Shown one piece after another: positions 18,092 through 25,954 of a DNA stretch of 64,000 bases. Both the position numbers and the translations under genes were made by a program. The stretch's first letter is position 1. Each line of letters begins with the position of its first letter. The DNA lies in contig JADJLT010000006.1 in the NCBI GenBank assembly GCA_016709965.1, positions 248,001 to 312,000 of the forward strand. Direction: 5' to 3'. The notes below the pieces were generated by a model. The model was not told the DNA's origin. It was given only the letters and a program-made list of their open reading frames with translations, and searched no databases. This DNA comes from Betaproteobacteria bacterium. GTDB taxonomy: Bacteria > Pseudomonadota > Gammaproteobacteria > Burkholderiales > Rhodocyclaceae.

Positions 18092-18904
18092 TTGTCCGAC
18101 GACATCTTGGTCGATATTGAGGACCTTCAATTTGACTATGACGGCCGTCCTGTACTCCAGGGAATCAACATGAAGATTCCCCGAGGCAAGGTGGTGGCTA
18201 TTATGGGAGGGTCTGGTTGCGGGAAAACCACCCTGCTGCGTTGCATCGGCGGTCAGTTGAGACCGACGGGAGGGCGAGTTTGCCTGGATGAACATCAGAT
18301 TTGCGGCATGTCCCAAACAGAGTTGTATAAATTGCGGCGCAGGATGGGGATGCTTTTCCAGTTTGGCGCCCTTTTCACCGACATGACGGTTTTTGAGAAC
18401 GTGGCTTTCCCTATGCGCGAGCATACGGATATGTCGGATGAGATGATCCGTGACTTGGTATTGATGAAGTTGGAGGCTGTTGGCCTGCGTGGCGCACATA
18501 AGCTGATGCCGGGTGAATTGTCTGGTGGTATGGCTCGGCGAGTGTCTCTCGCCAGGGCGCTGGCGCTTGACCCAATGCTGGTGATGTATGACGAGCCATT
18601 TACAGGACTTGATCCGATTGCACTTGGCGTTATCGGTCAATTGATCCGCAAGTTGAATGATGCGCTAGGTGCAACCTCGATCATGGTGACTCATGATATT
18701 CATGAGTCGTTGCAGATCGTTGATTACATCTACTTTCTGAATGGCGGTCAGGTTGTCGCTGAAGGTACCCCGGATGAGATCAGGGCATCGAAAGATGCCT
18801 TTGTGCATCAGTTTATCTACGCCGAACCGGATGGTCCGGTGCATTTCGATTATCCAGCCCCCTCGGTTCGAGATGAGTTCCTGAGTCGGGCGTCGAATGC
18901 TTGA
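18092..18904 (+). CDS. mlaF: Phospholipid ABC transporter ATP-binding protein MlaF
   Basis: The protein is the ATPase of the MlaFEDB inner-membrane complex that moves phospholipids between inner and outer membrane. Walker A is GGSGCGKTT, the signature is LSGGMARR and Walker B is LVMYDEPFTGLD, followed by the switch His in VTHD. I favour the TTG at 18092 as start (LSDDILVDIEDL), since a possible -10 (TAAAAT, 18056-18061) lies upstream; an in-frame TTG at 18044 would add 16 residues with no similarity to MlaF. It opens the mlaFEDACB operon and is divergent from the pilus regulator. Confidence 0.93.
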   Translation: MSDDILVDIEDLQFDYDGRPVLQGINMKIPRGKVVAIMGGSGCGKTTLLRCIGGQLRPTGGRVCLDEHQICGMSQTELYKLRRRMGMLFQFGALFTDMTVFENVAFPMREHTDMSDEMIRDLVLMKLEAVGLRGAHKLMPGELSGGMARRVSLARALALDPMLVMYDEPFTGLDPIALGVIGQLIRKLNDALGATSIMVTHDIHESLQIVDYIYFLNGGQVVAEGTPDEIRASKDAFVHQFIYAEPDGPVHFDYPAPSVRDEFLSRASNA

Positions 18905-19688
18905 TCCGATTGCCATCATTCGCAAGTTGGGCCATGTGACCGTTGAGCGTGTGTGGCGACTTGGTTTCGCCGCCAGGTTTTTCTGGGCAGTGCTCATACA
19001 TTCAGGCTCCTCTTTTCGTCGCCTGCCGCTGACCCTGCGTGAAATATATTTCAGCGGGGTGTTGTCCCTGCTGATTATTGTTGTTTCCGGGTTGTTCGTT
19101 GGCTTGGTTCTTGGATTGCAAGGTTATGAAATTCTGCAGCGATTTGGTTCAACCGAGGCACTGGGAACGCTGGTTTCCCTGTCTTTAACACGGGAACTTG
19201 GGCCGGTTCTGGCCGCGATATTTTTCGCCTCACGCGCTGGTTCATCAGTGACTGCTGAAATTGGCTTGATGAAAGCGACCGAGCAACTTAAGGCAATGGA
19301 CATGATGGCCGTTGACCCGATTGCCCGTGTTGTGGCGCCGCGCTTCTGGGGTGGAGTCATTTCCATGCCGCTACTGGCTGCCATTTTCTCTGCCATGGGT
19401 GTGCTTGGCGGATGGCTGATTGGTGTGGTGCTGATTGGTGTTGATGATGGCGCGTATTGGTCGCAGATGCAGGCCAGTGTTGATTTTCGCTATGACATCT
19501 GGAATGGTGTCGTTAAAAGCTTTGTTTTTGGTATTGCAGTTTCGCTAATCGCTGTTTTTGAGGGTTACGACTCAGTGCCGACCGCTGAAGGTGTTTCGCG
19601 CGCTATTACGCGCACAGTAGTTACGTCGGTGCTGACGGTGCTGGCGCTGGATTTTGTCTTAACCTCGTTCATGTTCCGGGGGGCTTAA
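18897..19688 (+). CDS. mlaE: Phospholipid ABC transporter permease MlaE
   Basis: The 263-residue protein has the MlaE/permease pattern: an amphipathic N-terminal helix and about five membrane segments. The conserved block RELGPVLAAIFFASRAGSSVTAEIG (about residues 98-122) and VDPIARVVAPRFWGG follow. It forms the transmembrane dimer of the Mla complex. The start ATG overlaps the end of mlaF by 8 bases, and its stop overlaps the mlaD start. Confidence 0.96.
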   Translation: MLDPIAIIRKLGHVTVERVWRLGFAARFFWAVLIHSGSSFRRLPLTLREIYFSGVLSLLIIVVSGLFVGLVLGLQGYEILQRFGSTEALGTLVSLSLTRELGPVLAAIFFASRAGSSVTAEIGLMKATEQLKAMDMMAVDPIARVVAPRFWGGVISMPLLAAIFSAMGVLGGWLIGVVLIGVDDGAYWSQMQASVDFRYDIWNGVVKSFVFGIAVSLIAVFEGYDSVPTAEGVSRAITRTVVTSVLTVLALDFVLTSFMFRGA

Positions 19689-20158
19689 TGAATCGTACTG
19701 TTCTCGACCTGTGGGTAGGTGTTTTTGTGGCAATTGGCCTTGCGGCAATGCTTTTCTTGTCGCTCAAGGTTGGCAACCTTTCGTCGTCCCGGTTGTCGGA
19801 CGGCTACGTGCTTAAGGCCAAATTTGATAATATCGGTGGGCTAAAAGTGCGCGGGCCAGTCAAAAGTGCAGGCGTCGTGGTTGGGCGGATTGTAGATATA
19901 CAGTTTGACTCAGGGGCTTATGAGGCGGTGGTCAGCATGACTATCGATGGTCGCTACCATTTTCCGAAAGATACATTCGCCTCGATCAATACTGCGGGTT
20001 TGCTTGGCGAGCAGTATGTCGGGTTTGATGCGGGTGGTGAAGACAAGATGTTGCAGGCGGGAGAGACGATCACCAAAACACAATCGGCAGTTGTTCTCGA
20101 GAAATTGATTAGCCAGTTTTTATTCAGCAAGGCAGCGGACGGACAGGATAAAAAATGA
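19688..20158 (+). CDS. mlaD: Phospholipid-binding MCE protein MlaD
   Basis: This 156-residue protein has a single N-terminal transmembrane helix (about 9-27) and one MCE domain (LKAKFDNIGGLKVRGPVKSAG... start of domain at about residue 40). MlaD forms a hexameric ring in the periplasm around the MlaE channel. The C-terminal tail (about 130-156) is short. It shares one base with the mlaE stop and its own stop overlaps the mlaA start. Confidence 0.96.
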   Translation: MNRTVLDLWVGVFVAIGLAAMLFLSLKVGNLSSSRLSDGYVLKAKFDNIGGLKVRGPVKSAGVVVGRIVDIQFDSGAYEAVVSMTIDGRYHFPKDTFASINTAGLLGEQYVGFDAGGEDKMLQAGETITKTQSAVVLEKLISQFLFSKAADGQDKK

Positions 20159-20877
20159 TGGACGTATTTTGCGCATCGGGATCTAAAACTTGTCGTTACT
20201 GGGCGCTGGGTGCGGTTGTCGCTGTCGCTTGCGCCGGGGTTCTGGCCGAGGGGAATCCGATTGATCCTTATGAAGGCTTCAATCGCCCAATGTTTGCAGT
20301 CAACGAAGTGGTCGACAAGTATGCAATCAAGCCTGTAGGCCAGGCTTATGACTACGTGACTCCTCTGCCGGTAAAAGCGGCTGTTGGCAACGTATTTGGT
20401 AATGCAGGTGATCTATGGATTGGCCTGAATAGCGCTCTGCAGGGTAAGTTCGGTGATGCCGGTTTCGATTTTGGGCGCTTGCTGATCAATTCAACCGTTG
20501 GTATTTTCGGGTTGTTCGACGTTGCCAGCGAACTCGGCCTTGAAAAGCACGACGAAGACTTCGGGCAGACGCTTGCCGTCTGGGGCGCAGATGGTGGCGG
20601 CTATCTATTTTGGCCTGTGATTGGTCCGCGCAATGTGCGGGATACTTTCGGTTGGGGAGTTGATGCCTATCTCGATCCGGTAACGCGTGTCCGTGCAGTT
20701 TCGGTACGAAATAGTATGGCAGCGTTGCGTTTTGTCGACATTCGAGCCAGTTTGTTGCCTGCTGACAAGGTTGTAGAAGAGGCCGCGCTGGATAAATATG
20801 CTTATATTCGCGACGCTTATTTGCAACGCCGTCGTAACCAGATTTTCGATGGCCGCCCACCGCGGCTGGATGATTGA
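20155..20877 (+). CDS. mlaA: Outer-membrane lipoprotein MlaA (VacJ)
   Basis: The 240-residue protein has an N-terminal signal with a weak lipobox (AVAC) and the MlaA start of domain IDPYEGFNRPMFAVNEVVD. Further MlaA blocks are VTPLPVKAAVGNVFGN and the EDFGQTLAVWG...YLFWPVIGPRNVRDTFG region. MlaA removes mislocalised phospholipids from the outer leaflet and hands them to MlaC. In enterobacteria mlaA is unlinked; its place between mlaD and mlaC is typical of betaproteobacteria. The last stretch (about 225-240) is basic and Pro-rich. Confidence 0.95.
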   Translation: MMDVFCASGSKTCRYWALGAVVAVACAGVLAEGNPIDPYEGFNRPMFAVNEVVDKYAIKPVGQAYDYVTPLPVKAAVGNVFGNAGDLWIGLNSALQGKFGDAGFDFGRLLINSTVGIFGLFDVASELGLEKHDEDFGQTLAVWGADGGGYLFWPVIGPRNVRDTFGWGVDAYLDPVTRVRAVSVRNSMAALRFVDIRASLLPADKVVEEAALDKYAYIRDAYLQRRRNQIFDGRPPRLDD

Positions 20878-20883
20878 TTTTTT

Positions 20884-21519
20884 ATGTATTCGATAATGAA
20901 AAAGCTATTTGCGGTCTTGTTTGCCAGTTTTATTGCCACTGTTGCATACGCTCAGGAGGCTCCCGACGCCTTGATTCAGCGGGTGACGGAAGATGTTCTG
21001 GAAATTATCCGTAAAGATAAGGATATTCAGAGTGGTGATACCCGAAAAGTCATTGAATTGGTGGACAAGAAAGTGCTGCCCAATTTCAATTTTACGCATA
21101 TGACCGCGCTGGCCCTTGGTAAGGAGTGGCGTAAAGCTACACCGCAACAGCAGACACATTTGACTGCCGAGTTCAAGACTCTGCTTGTGCGTACTTATTC
21201 GAATGCATTAACCAGCTACAAGAATCAAAAGGTCGTTTACAAGCCCTTTAAAATGGCACCCACTGAAACTGATGTGCTGGTTAGAACAGAGATTCATCAG
21301 CCAGGCGGCAAGCCCGTACAGCTGGATTACAACCTGGAAAAACAGGAGCAGGGCTGGAAAGTCTACGACGTAGTGGTGGCCGGCATCAGCTTGGTTACCA
21401 ACTATCGTGACCAGTTCAATCAAGAGGTTCGTAACGGCGGGATCGATGGTCTGATTGCCGCGATTGCCACCAAGAACAGGTCTTTGGAAGGCAACTCGGT
21501 CAAATCCGAGAAAAAATGA
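20884..21519 (+). CDS. mlaC: Periplasmic phospholipid carrier MlaC
   Basis: The 211-residue protein has a cleavable signal peptide (MKKLFAVLFASFIATVAYA) and the MlaC/Ttg2D fold. Typical pieces are KVLPNFNFTHMTALALGKEWRKATPQQ and the C-terminal VVAGISLVTNYRDQFN. It shuttles phospholipid between MlaA and MlaFEDB. The start may be 20884 or, more in keeping with a normal signal peptide, the ATG at 20896; neither has a strong Shine-Dalgarno sequence. Its stop overlaps the mlaB start (ATGA). Confidence 0.94.
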   Translation: MYSIMKKLFAVLFASFIATVAYAQEAPDALIQRVTEDVLEIIRKDKDIQSGDTRKVIELVDKKVLPNFNFTHMTALALGKEWRKATPQQQTHLTAEFKTLLVRTYSNALTSYKNQKVVYKPFKMAPTETDVLVRTEIHQPGGKPVQLDYNLEKQEQGWKVYDVVVAGISLVTNYRDQFNQEVRNGGIDGLIAAIATKNRSLEGNSVKSEKK

Positions 21520-21797
21520 TTGAACGTAAAGCGGGGCGCCTGAATGTCAAGGTGCCACTCGTTATGAGTAATGCGCGCGGCCTGCTCGAAGCAGGCCGTT
21601 CTGCTTTGCTACAGGGCGAACAAGTGTTTGATTTTTCCGAGGTGACCGAGGCCGACTCGTCGGCGCTTGCCGTGATGATCGGATGGTTGCGTGCTGCCGA
21701 ATCGATGCGGTCGACGGTCAAATTTGCCAATATTCCGCCTGGAGTCCGTTCGCTGGCTGAGCTCTACGGCGTCACCGAATTATTGCCCCTCGTTTGA
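21516..21797 (+). CDS. mlaB: STAS-domain subunit MlaB
   Basis: This 93-residue protein is a single STAS domain. The conserved segment VTEADSSALAVMIGWLR contains the Asp-Ser-Ser pair of the family. MlaB binds the MlaF ATPase and stabilises the complex. It is the last gene of the mlaFEDACB operon, coupled to mlaC by a 4-base overlap, and an ABC exporter gene begins 10 bases later. Confidence 0.9.
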   Translation: MIERKAGRLNVKVPLVMSNARGLLEAGRSALLQGEQVFDFSEVTEADSSALAVMIGWLRAAESMRSTVKFANIPPGVRSLAELYGVTELLPLV

Positions 21798-21807
21798 GGG
21801 GCGCGTC

Positions 21808-22527
21808 ATGCTTTCTGCTGTTTCAATCGTCGATGCCGTCAAGAATTTTGGCTCGCTGCAAGCGCTGGCCGGAGTTTCCCTGGAAATCGCGCAAGGCGAG
21901 TTCTTCGGCCTGCTTGGGCCGAATGGAGCCGGCAAGACGACCCTGATTTCATCGCTGGCAGGGTTGATTCGTCCAGACTCTGGTGTGCTAAGGGTTCTTG
22001 GCCATGACGTGATACGCGACTTTCGTGAAGCGCGCCGTTTGCTGGGCGTGGTGCCGCAGGAACTGGTTTTCGATCCATTCTTCAATGTGCGTGAAACCTT
22101 GCGTATCCAGTCCGGCTATTTTGGTATCCGTAATAACGACGCCTGGATCGATGAAATTCTCGAAAATCTTGATTTGACGAGCAAGGCGAACGTCAATATG
22201 CGTCGGTTATCCGGGGGGATGAAGCGGCGTGTGCTGGTTGCTCAGGCGTTGGTTCACAAACCGCCGGTCATTGTTCTTGATGAGCCTACCGCTGGTGTTG
22301 ATGTCGAATTACGTCAGGGGCTGTGGCAATTCATTCGTCGGCTGAATGCTGAGGGGCACACAATCATCCTGACCACGCATTACCTCGAAGAGGCAGAGGC
22401 CTTGTGCAATCGTATGGCGCTGATGAAACAGGGGCGTGTTGTGGCCATGGATACAACGGCCAACCTCATGTCAGCGTATCCGGGCGCCTCGCTGGAAGAG
22501 GTGTTTGTGCGGACCTTGCAGCAATGA
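21808..22527 (+). CDS. ABC-2 type exporter, ATP-binding protein
   Basis: The protein has 239 residues from the ATG at 21808; an in-frame extension to 21691 lies inside mlaB and is rejected. Walker A is GPNGAGKTT, the signature LSGGMKRR and Walker B VIVLDEPTAGVD. It resembles YadG/CcmA-type ATPases. Its partner permease follows with an ATGA overlap. The pair is conserved beside mla and murA genes in betaproteobacteria; the substrate is unknown. Confidence 0.92.
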   Translation: MLSAVSIVDAVKNFGSLQALAGVSLEIAQGEFFGLLGPNGAGKTTLISSLAGLIRPDSGVLRVLGHDVIRDFREARRLLGVVPQELVFDPFFNVRETLRIQSGYFGIRNNDAWIDEILENLDLTSKANVNMRRLSGGMKRRVLVAQALVHKPPVIVLDEPTAGVDVELRQGLWQFIRRLNAEGHTIILTTHYLEEAEALCNRMALMKQGRVVAMDTTANLMSAYPGASLEEVFVRTLQQ

Positions 22528-23276
22528 TTGGCTTCCTGACGCTGTTTGAAAAGGAGTTTCTGCGATTCTGGAAAGTCAGTTTTCAGACTGTCGCTGCCCC
22601 CGTGCTTACGGCTTTGCTCTATTTGCTTATTTTTGGCCACGTGCTTGATGGCAGCGTCCAAGTCCATGGTGTACGGTACACCAGCTTTCTGGTTCCAGGG
22701 CTGGTGATGATGCAGGTGCTCCAAAATTCTTTTGCCAACTCCTCCTCTAGTCTTATTCAGGCCAAGATCACCGGTTCAATCGTCTTTGTTTTGCTGCCGC
22801 CAATTCCCTATAGTGCTTTTTTTGCTGCTTACGTACTGGCGGCGGTAGTTCGAGGTATGCTTGTTGGTATAGGCGTTCTGGCTGCGACCGTATGGTTTGC
22901 AGAGCTTTCCATCGTTGCGCCTTTGTGGGTGCTGACTTTCGCGCTGTTTGGCGGTGCGCTGTTTGCTGCGCTGGGTATGATTGCTGGTATCTGGTCCGAG
23001 AAGTTCGATCAGTTGGCCGGATTCCAGAATTTCCTGATCATGCCGTTGACCATGTTGTCCGGTGTTTTCTATTCAATTTACACACTGCCCATGTTTTGGC
23101 AGCGTTTGTCACATTACAATCCCGTTTTTTACATGATTGACGGTTTTCGCTATGGCTTTTTTGGTGTCTCAGATGTGGCGCCGGAAACCAGCTTGGCGGT
23201 CGTTGTCGCCTGCTTTGCCGCTGTGTCCTGGGTGACACTAAGCCTGTTGAAGCGGGGCTGGAAGCTGAGAGGCTAA
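22524..23276 (+). CDS. ABC-2 type exporter, permease protein
   Basis: The 250-residue protein starts at ATG 22524 (MIGFLTLFEKEF), overlapping the ATPase stop. It has six hydrophobic segments and the ABC-2 signature region near residues 165-200 (KFDQLAGFQNFLIMPLTMLSGVFYS), like YadH. The two genes together form a half-size exporter of unknown substrate. An in-frame extension to 22404 lies inside the ATPase gene and is not coding. Confidence 0.92.
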   Translation: MIGFLTLFEKEFLRFWKVSFQTVAAPVLTALLYLLIFGHVLDGSVQVHGVRYTSFLVPGLVMMQVLQNSFANSSSSLIQAKITGSIVFVLLPPIPYSAFFAAYVLAAVVRGMLVGIGVLAATVWFAELSIVAPLWVLTFALFGGALFAALGMIAGIWSEKFDQLAGFQNFLIMPLTMLSGVFYSIYTLPMFWQRLSHYNPVFYMIDGFRYGFFGVSDVAPETSLAVVVACFAAVSWVTLSLLKRGWKLRG

Positions 23277-23278
23277 AA

Positions 23279-23524
23279 ATGATGCATCCTGAACAAATCA
23301 AGCAAATTATTCTCGCCGGCATGGTCTGCGAACACCTGACTCTCGATGGAGACGGCCAGCATTTCGAGGCGCTAATTGTGAGTGGCGAGTTTGTTGGCAA
23401 GAGTCGCGTGCAGCGTCAGCAGCACGTAAATAAAATTCTGAAGGAAAAGTTTGATTCAGGGGAATTGCATGCCCTTTCCTTCAAAACATTGACCCCGGAA
23501 GAATGGAGCGCGCAGCGTGGATAA
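23279..23524 (+). CDS. BolA-family protein (IbaG-like)
   Basis: The 81-residue protein has the BolA fold pattern: DGDGQHFEALIVSGEFVGKSRVQRQQHVN, with the conserved His that binds a [2Fe-2S] cluster together with a monothiol glutaredoxin, and a C-terminal LHALSFKTLTPEEW. IbaG (YrbA) is the BolA paralogue encoded next to murA, and the same adjacency holds here. It starts 2 bases after the permease stop; its stop overlaps the murA GTG start. Confidence 0.93.
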   Translation: MMHPEQIKQIILAGMVCEHLTLDGDGQHFEALIVSGEFVGKSRVQRQQHVNKILKEKFDSGELHALSFKTLTPEEWSAQRG

Positions 23525-24770
23525 GTTATTGATTGAGGGGGGTAAAATCCTCTCTGGTGAGGTTGCCATTTCCGGTGCCAAGAATGCTGCATTGCCGATT
23601 CTTTGTGCTTCGTTGTTAACGGCGGATCCGTTGCACCTGACCAATGTGCCGCACCTTAACGATATTTCGACAATGCTGCGCCTGCTGGGCGATATGGGCG
23701 TTGGTGTCACCATGGATGGCATTGACGGCATGGTTCTGAATGGGGGCGGCCTGAACAACGCTGTTGCGTCCTACGAAATGGTCAAGACCATGCGGGCGTC
23801 CATTCTGGTACTTGGTCCGTTGGTGGCGCGCTGTGGTGAAGCGCGCGTGTCGTTGCCGGGTGGTTGTGCCATTGGCGCCCGTCCGGTTGACCAACATATC
23901 AAAGGCCTGCAGGCAATGGGTGCCGAAATTACTGTGGAGCAGGGTTATGTGCATGCCAAGGCTACTCGCCTAAAAGGTGCTCGCATCTGTACCGACATGG
24001 TGACCGTGACGGGTACCGAAAATCTGATGATGGCCGCCTGCTTGGCAGATGGGGAAACCATCATTGAGAATGCCGCGCGCGAGCCGGAAGTGGTCGATCT
24101 GGCCAACTGTTTGGTCAGTATGGGCGCTCGTATTTCCGGTGCCGGTACCGATGTGATTCGTATTCAAGGTGTAGAAAAGCTGCACGGGGCAACCCATGCC
24201 GTCATGCCGGACCGCATTGAGACGGGCACCTATCTATGTGCGGCGGCGGCAACAGGGGGCGATATCCGTCTACTGAAGACATCGGCGGCCTACCTCGACA
24301 CGGTGGTCGATAAACTGATGGATGCGGGTTGCGAGATTACTGTCGAACGCGACGCGATGCGTATTATCGCGCCGCAACGCCTGAAGGCGGTTAGTCTGCG
24401 CACCGCGCCGTACCCAGCATTTCCGACCGACATGCAGGCCCAGTTTATGGCAATCAACTGCATTGCTGATGGCGTGGCGACGATTCGTGAAACCATTTTC
24501 GAAAACCGTTTCATGCATGTCAATGAGTTGATGCGGCTTGGTGCCAATATCCAGATCGAGGGCAATAACGCCATCGTGCGTGGCATTGAGCGACTGGAAG
24601 GCGCTACGGTCATGGCGACGGATTTGCGTGCTTCCGCCTCGCTGGTTATCGCCGGCTTGGTCGCGCAGGGCGAGACGGTGATCGATCGCATATACCACTT
24701 GGATCGTGGTTACGAACGTATTGAGGAAAAGCTCGCCAAGCTGGGCGCCTCTGTCAGGCGCGTTCATTGA
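23517..24770 (+). CDS. murA: UDP-N-acetylglucosamine 1-carboxyvinyltransferase MurA
   Basis: MurA transfers enolpyruvate from PEP to UDP-GlcNAc, the first committed step of peptidoglycan synthesis, in the cytoplasm. The 417-residue length is normal. The N-terminus MDKLLIEGGKILSGEVAISGAKNAALP is typical, and the catalytic Cys lies in PGGCAIGARPVD, so the enzyme should be fosfomycin-sensitive. The start is GTG at 23517, overlapping the BolA-family gene by 8 bases. A long perfect inverted repeat follows 23 bases after the stop. Confidence 0.97.
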   Translation: MDKLLIEGGKILSGEVAISGAKNAALPILCASLLTADPLHLTNVPHLNDISTMLRLLGDMGVGVTMDGIDGMVLNGGGLNNAVASYEMVKTMRASILVLGPLVARCGEARVSLPGGCAIGARPVDQHIKGLQAMGAEITVEQGYVHAKATRLKGARICTDMVTVTGTENLMMAACLADGETIIENAAREPEVVDLANCLVSMGARISGAGTDVIRIQGVEKLHGATHAVMPDRIETGTYLCAAAATGGDIRLLKTSAAYLDTVVDKLMDAGCEITVERDAMRIIAPQRLKAVSLRTAPYPAFPTDMQAQFMAINCIADGVATIRETIFENRFMHVNELMRLGANIQIEGNNAIVRGIERLEGATVMATDLRASASLVIAGLVAQGETVIDRIYHLDRGYERIEEKLAKLGASVRRVH

Positions 24771-24793
24771 GCGGCACACATTAGCTTTGGCGC

Positions 24794-24831
24794 TTTGCAC
24801 TTTTCTGCGGTCCGCCGCAGAAAAGTGCAAA
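24794..24831. repeat. 17-bp perfect inverted repeat downstream of murA
   Basis: The arms TTTGCACTTTTCTGCGG (24794-24810) and CCGCAGAAAAGTGCAAA (24815-24831) are perfectly complementary around TCCG. The hairpin is very stable but has no T-tract on the plus strand, so a classical Rho-independent terminator is not obvious. It may protect or end the murA transcript, or bind a dimeric protein. Confidence 0.7.
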
Positions 24832-24991
24832 AAATGCTTGGCGTATTTGAAATGCTGGCCCATACTCCGAGCCTCGGGATTTCCAGGCAGTGTTTTGTTC
24901 CTGCGCCGTACCACGGTTTGTCAGCTCTCCTCGGTCTTGGTTCTCGTATTTTTGTGGCGCAAGCCCGTATTTTTTTTTAGGAAGCTATCAA

Positions 24992-25198
24992 ATGGCAAAC
25001 GGTACCGTTAAGTGGTTCAATGACTCCAAGGGTTTTGGTTTTATCTCCCCGTCTGAAGGTGGTGAAGACCTCTTCGCCCACTTCTCTGCAATTCAAGGCA
25101 ACGGTTTCAAGACCCTGGCTGAAAACCAAAAAGTGACGTTCGACGTCGTCAATGGCCCGAAGGGTAAGCAGGCTGCAAACATCCGCCCGGCTGAATAA
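24992..25198 (+). CDS. Cold-shock domain protein
   Basis: The 68-residue protein is a CspA-family single-domain RNA chaperone. Both RNA-binding motifs are present: KGFGFI (RNP1) and DLFAHF (RNP2-like VFVHF). It starts at the ATG 24992 with AGGAAG as ribosome binding site. The preceding gene-free stretch of about 160 bases would include its promoter and 5' leader, which in csp genes is usually long and thermosensing. A strong terminator follows. Confidence 0.96.
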   Translation: MANGTVKWFNDSKGFGFISPSEGGEDLFAHFSAIQGNGFKTLAENQKVTFDVVNGPKGKQAANIRPAE

Positions 25199-25222
25199 GC
25201 TCGCGGAGTCGCCTGACTCAAG

Positions 25223-25247
25223 AAAGCCCGGCTTGCCGGGCTTTTTG
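25223..25247 (+). terminator. Rho-independent terminator of the cold-shock gene
   Basis: A stem AAAGCCCGGC / GCCGGGCTTT with a 2-base apex is followed by T residues, 25 bases after the stop codon. Confidence 0.9.
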
Positions 25248-25309
25248 CTTTTCTGCCCGGCCGTTTCTCGGCTTTGCGGTAAAATTACTCTTTTGCCACG
25301 AGAAATCCC

Positions 25310-25954
25310 GTGACCGGCATCACCATCGCACTCTCCAAGGGCCGTATCTTCGATGAAACCCTGCCACTGCTCGCTGCAGCCGGCATCGTTCCCAGTGAAA
25401 ATCCGGAAACATCCCGTAAACTGATCATCGGGACGAACAATCCGTCCGTGCGCGTCGTTATCGTTCGCGCGACCGATGTGCCGACCTACGTTCAGTATGG
25501 CGCGGCCGACCTTGGCGTAGCTGGCAAGGACGTGCTGATTGAGCATGGTGGCGAAGGCCTCTATGCACCGCTCGATTTGAAGATTGCCAAGTGCCGGATG
25601 ATGGTCGCCGTGCCGGAGGGCTTCGATTACGAAAATGCCGTACGCCAGGGCAATCGTCTCAAGGTGGCTAGTAAATATACCAAGACCGCGCGTGAACATT
25701 TTGCGGCAAAGGGCGTTCATATTGATCTGATCAAGCTCTATGGCTCCATGGAGCTGGCGCCGCTGGCCGGGCTGGCTGATGCCATTGTTGATCTCGTTTC
25801 CAGCGGCGGTACGTTGAAGGCCAACAAGCTGGTCGCAGTTGAGCATGTCGTGGATATTTCCAGCCGCCTCGTGGTCAATCAGGCCGCACTCAAAGTCAAG
25901 CGCGATATCCTGCAGCCGATTATTGATGCCTTCGCACAGGCGGTGGAGAAGTAA
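25310..25954 (+). CDS. hisG: ATP phosphoribosyltransferase HisG, short form
   Basis: HisG condenses ATP and PRPP in the first step of histidine synthesis. The 214-residue length marks the short (HisG_S) form, which lacks the C-terminal regulatory domain and needs HisZ; no hisZ is in the window. Motifs include ITIALSKGRI at the N-terminus and the PRPP-binding DLVSSGGTLKAN. The start is GTG at 25310. A TAAAAT box at 25280-25285 may be the -10 element of its promoter. Confidence 0.97.
   Translation: MTGITIALSKGRIFDETLPLLAAAGIVPSENPETSRKLIIGTNNPSVRVVIVRATDVPTYVQYGAADLGVAGKDVLIEHGGEGLYAPLDLKIAKCRMMVAVPEGFDYENAVRQGNRLKVASKYTKTAREHFAAKGVHIDLIKLYGSMELAPLAGLADAIVDLVSSGGTLKANKLVAVEHVVDISSRLVVNQAALKVKRDILQPIIDAFAQAVEK

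Noticed and set aside
23229..23240. GGGTGACACTAA inside the ABC permease gene, similar to the island motif
   Set aside because: Only the short core matches, it is in conserved coding sequence and it lies outside the island; treated as chance.
24270..24914. Minus-strand frame of 214 codons opposite murA
   Set aside because: MurA is unambiguous on the plus strand with its active-site Cys; the opposite frame is a shadow.
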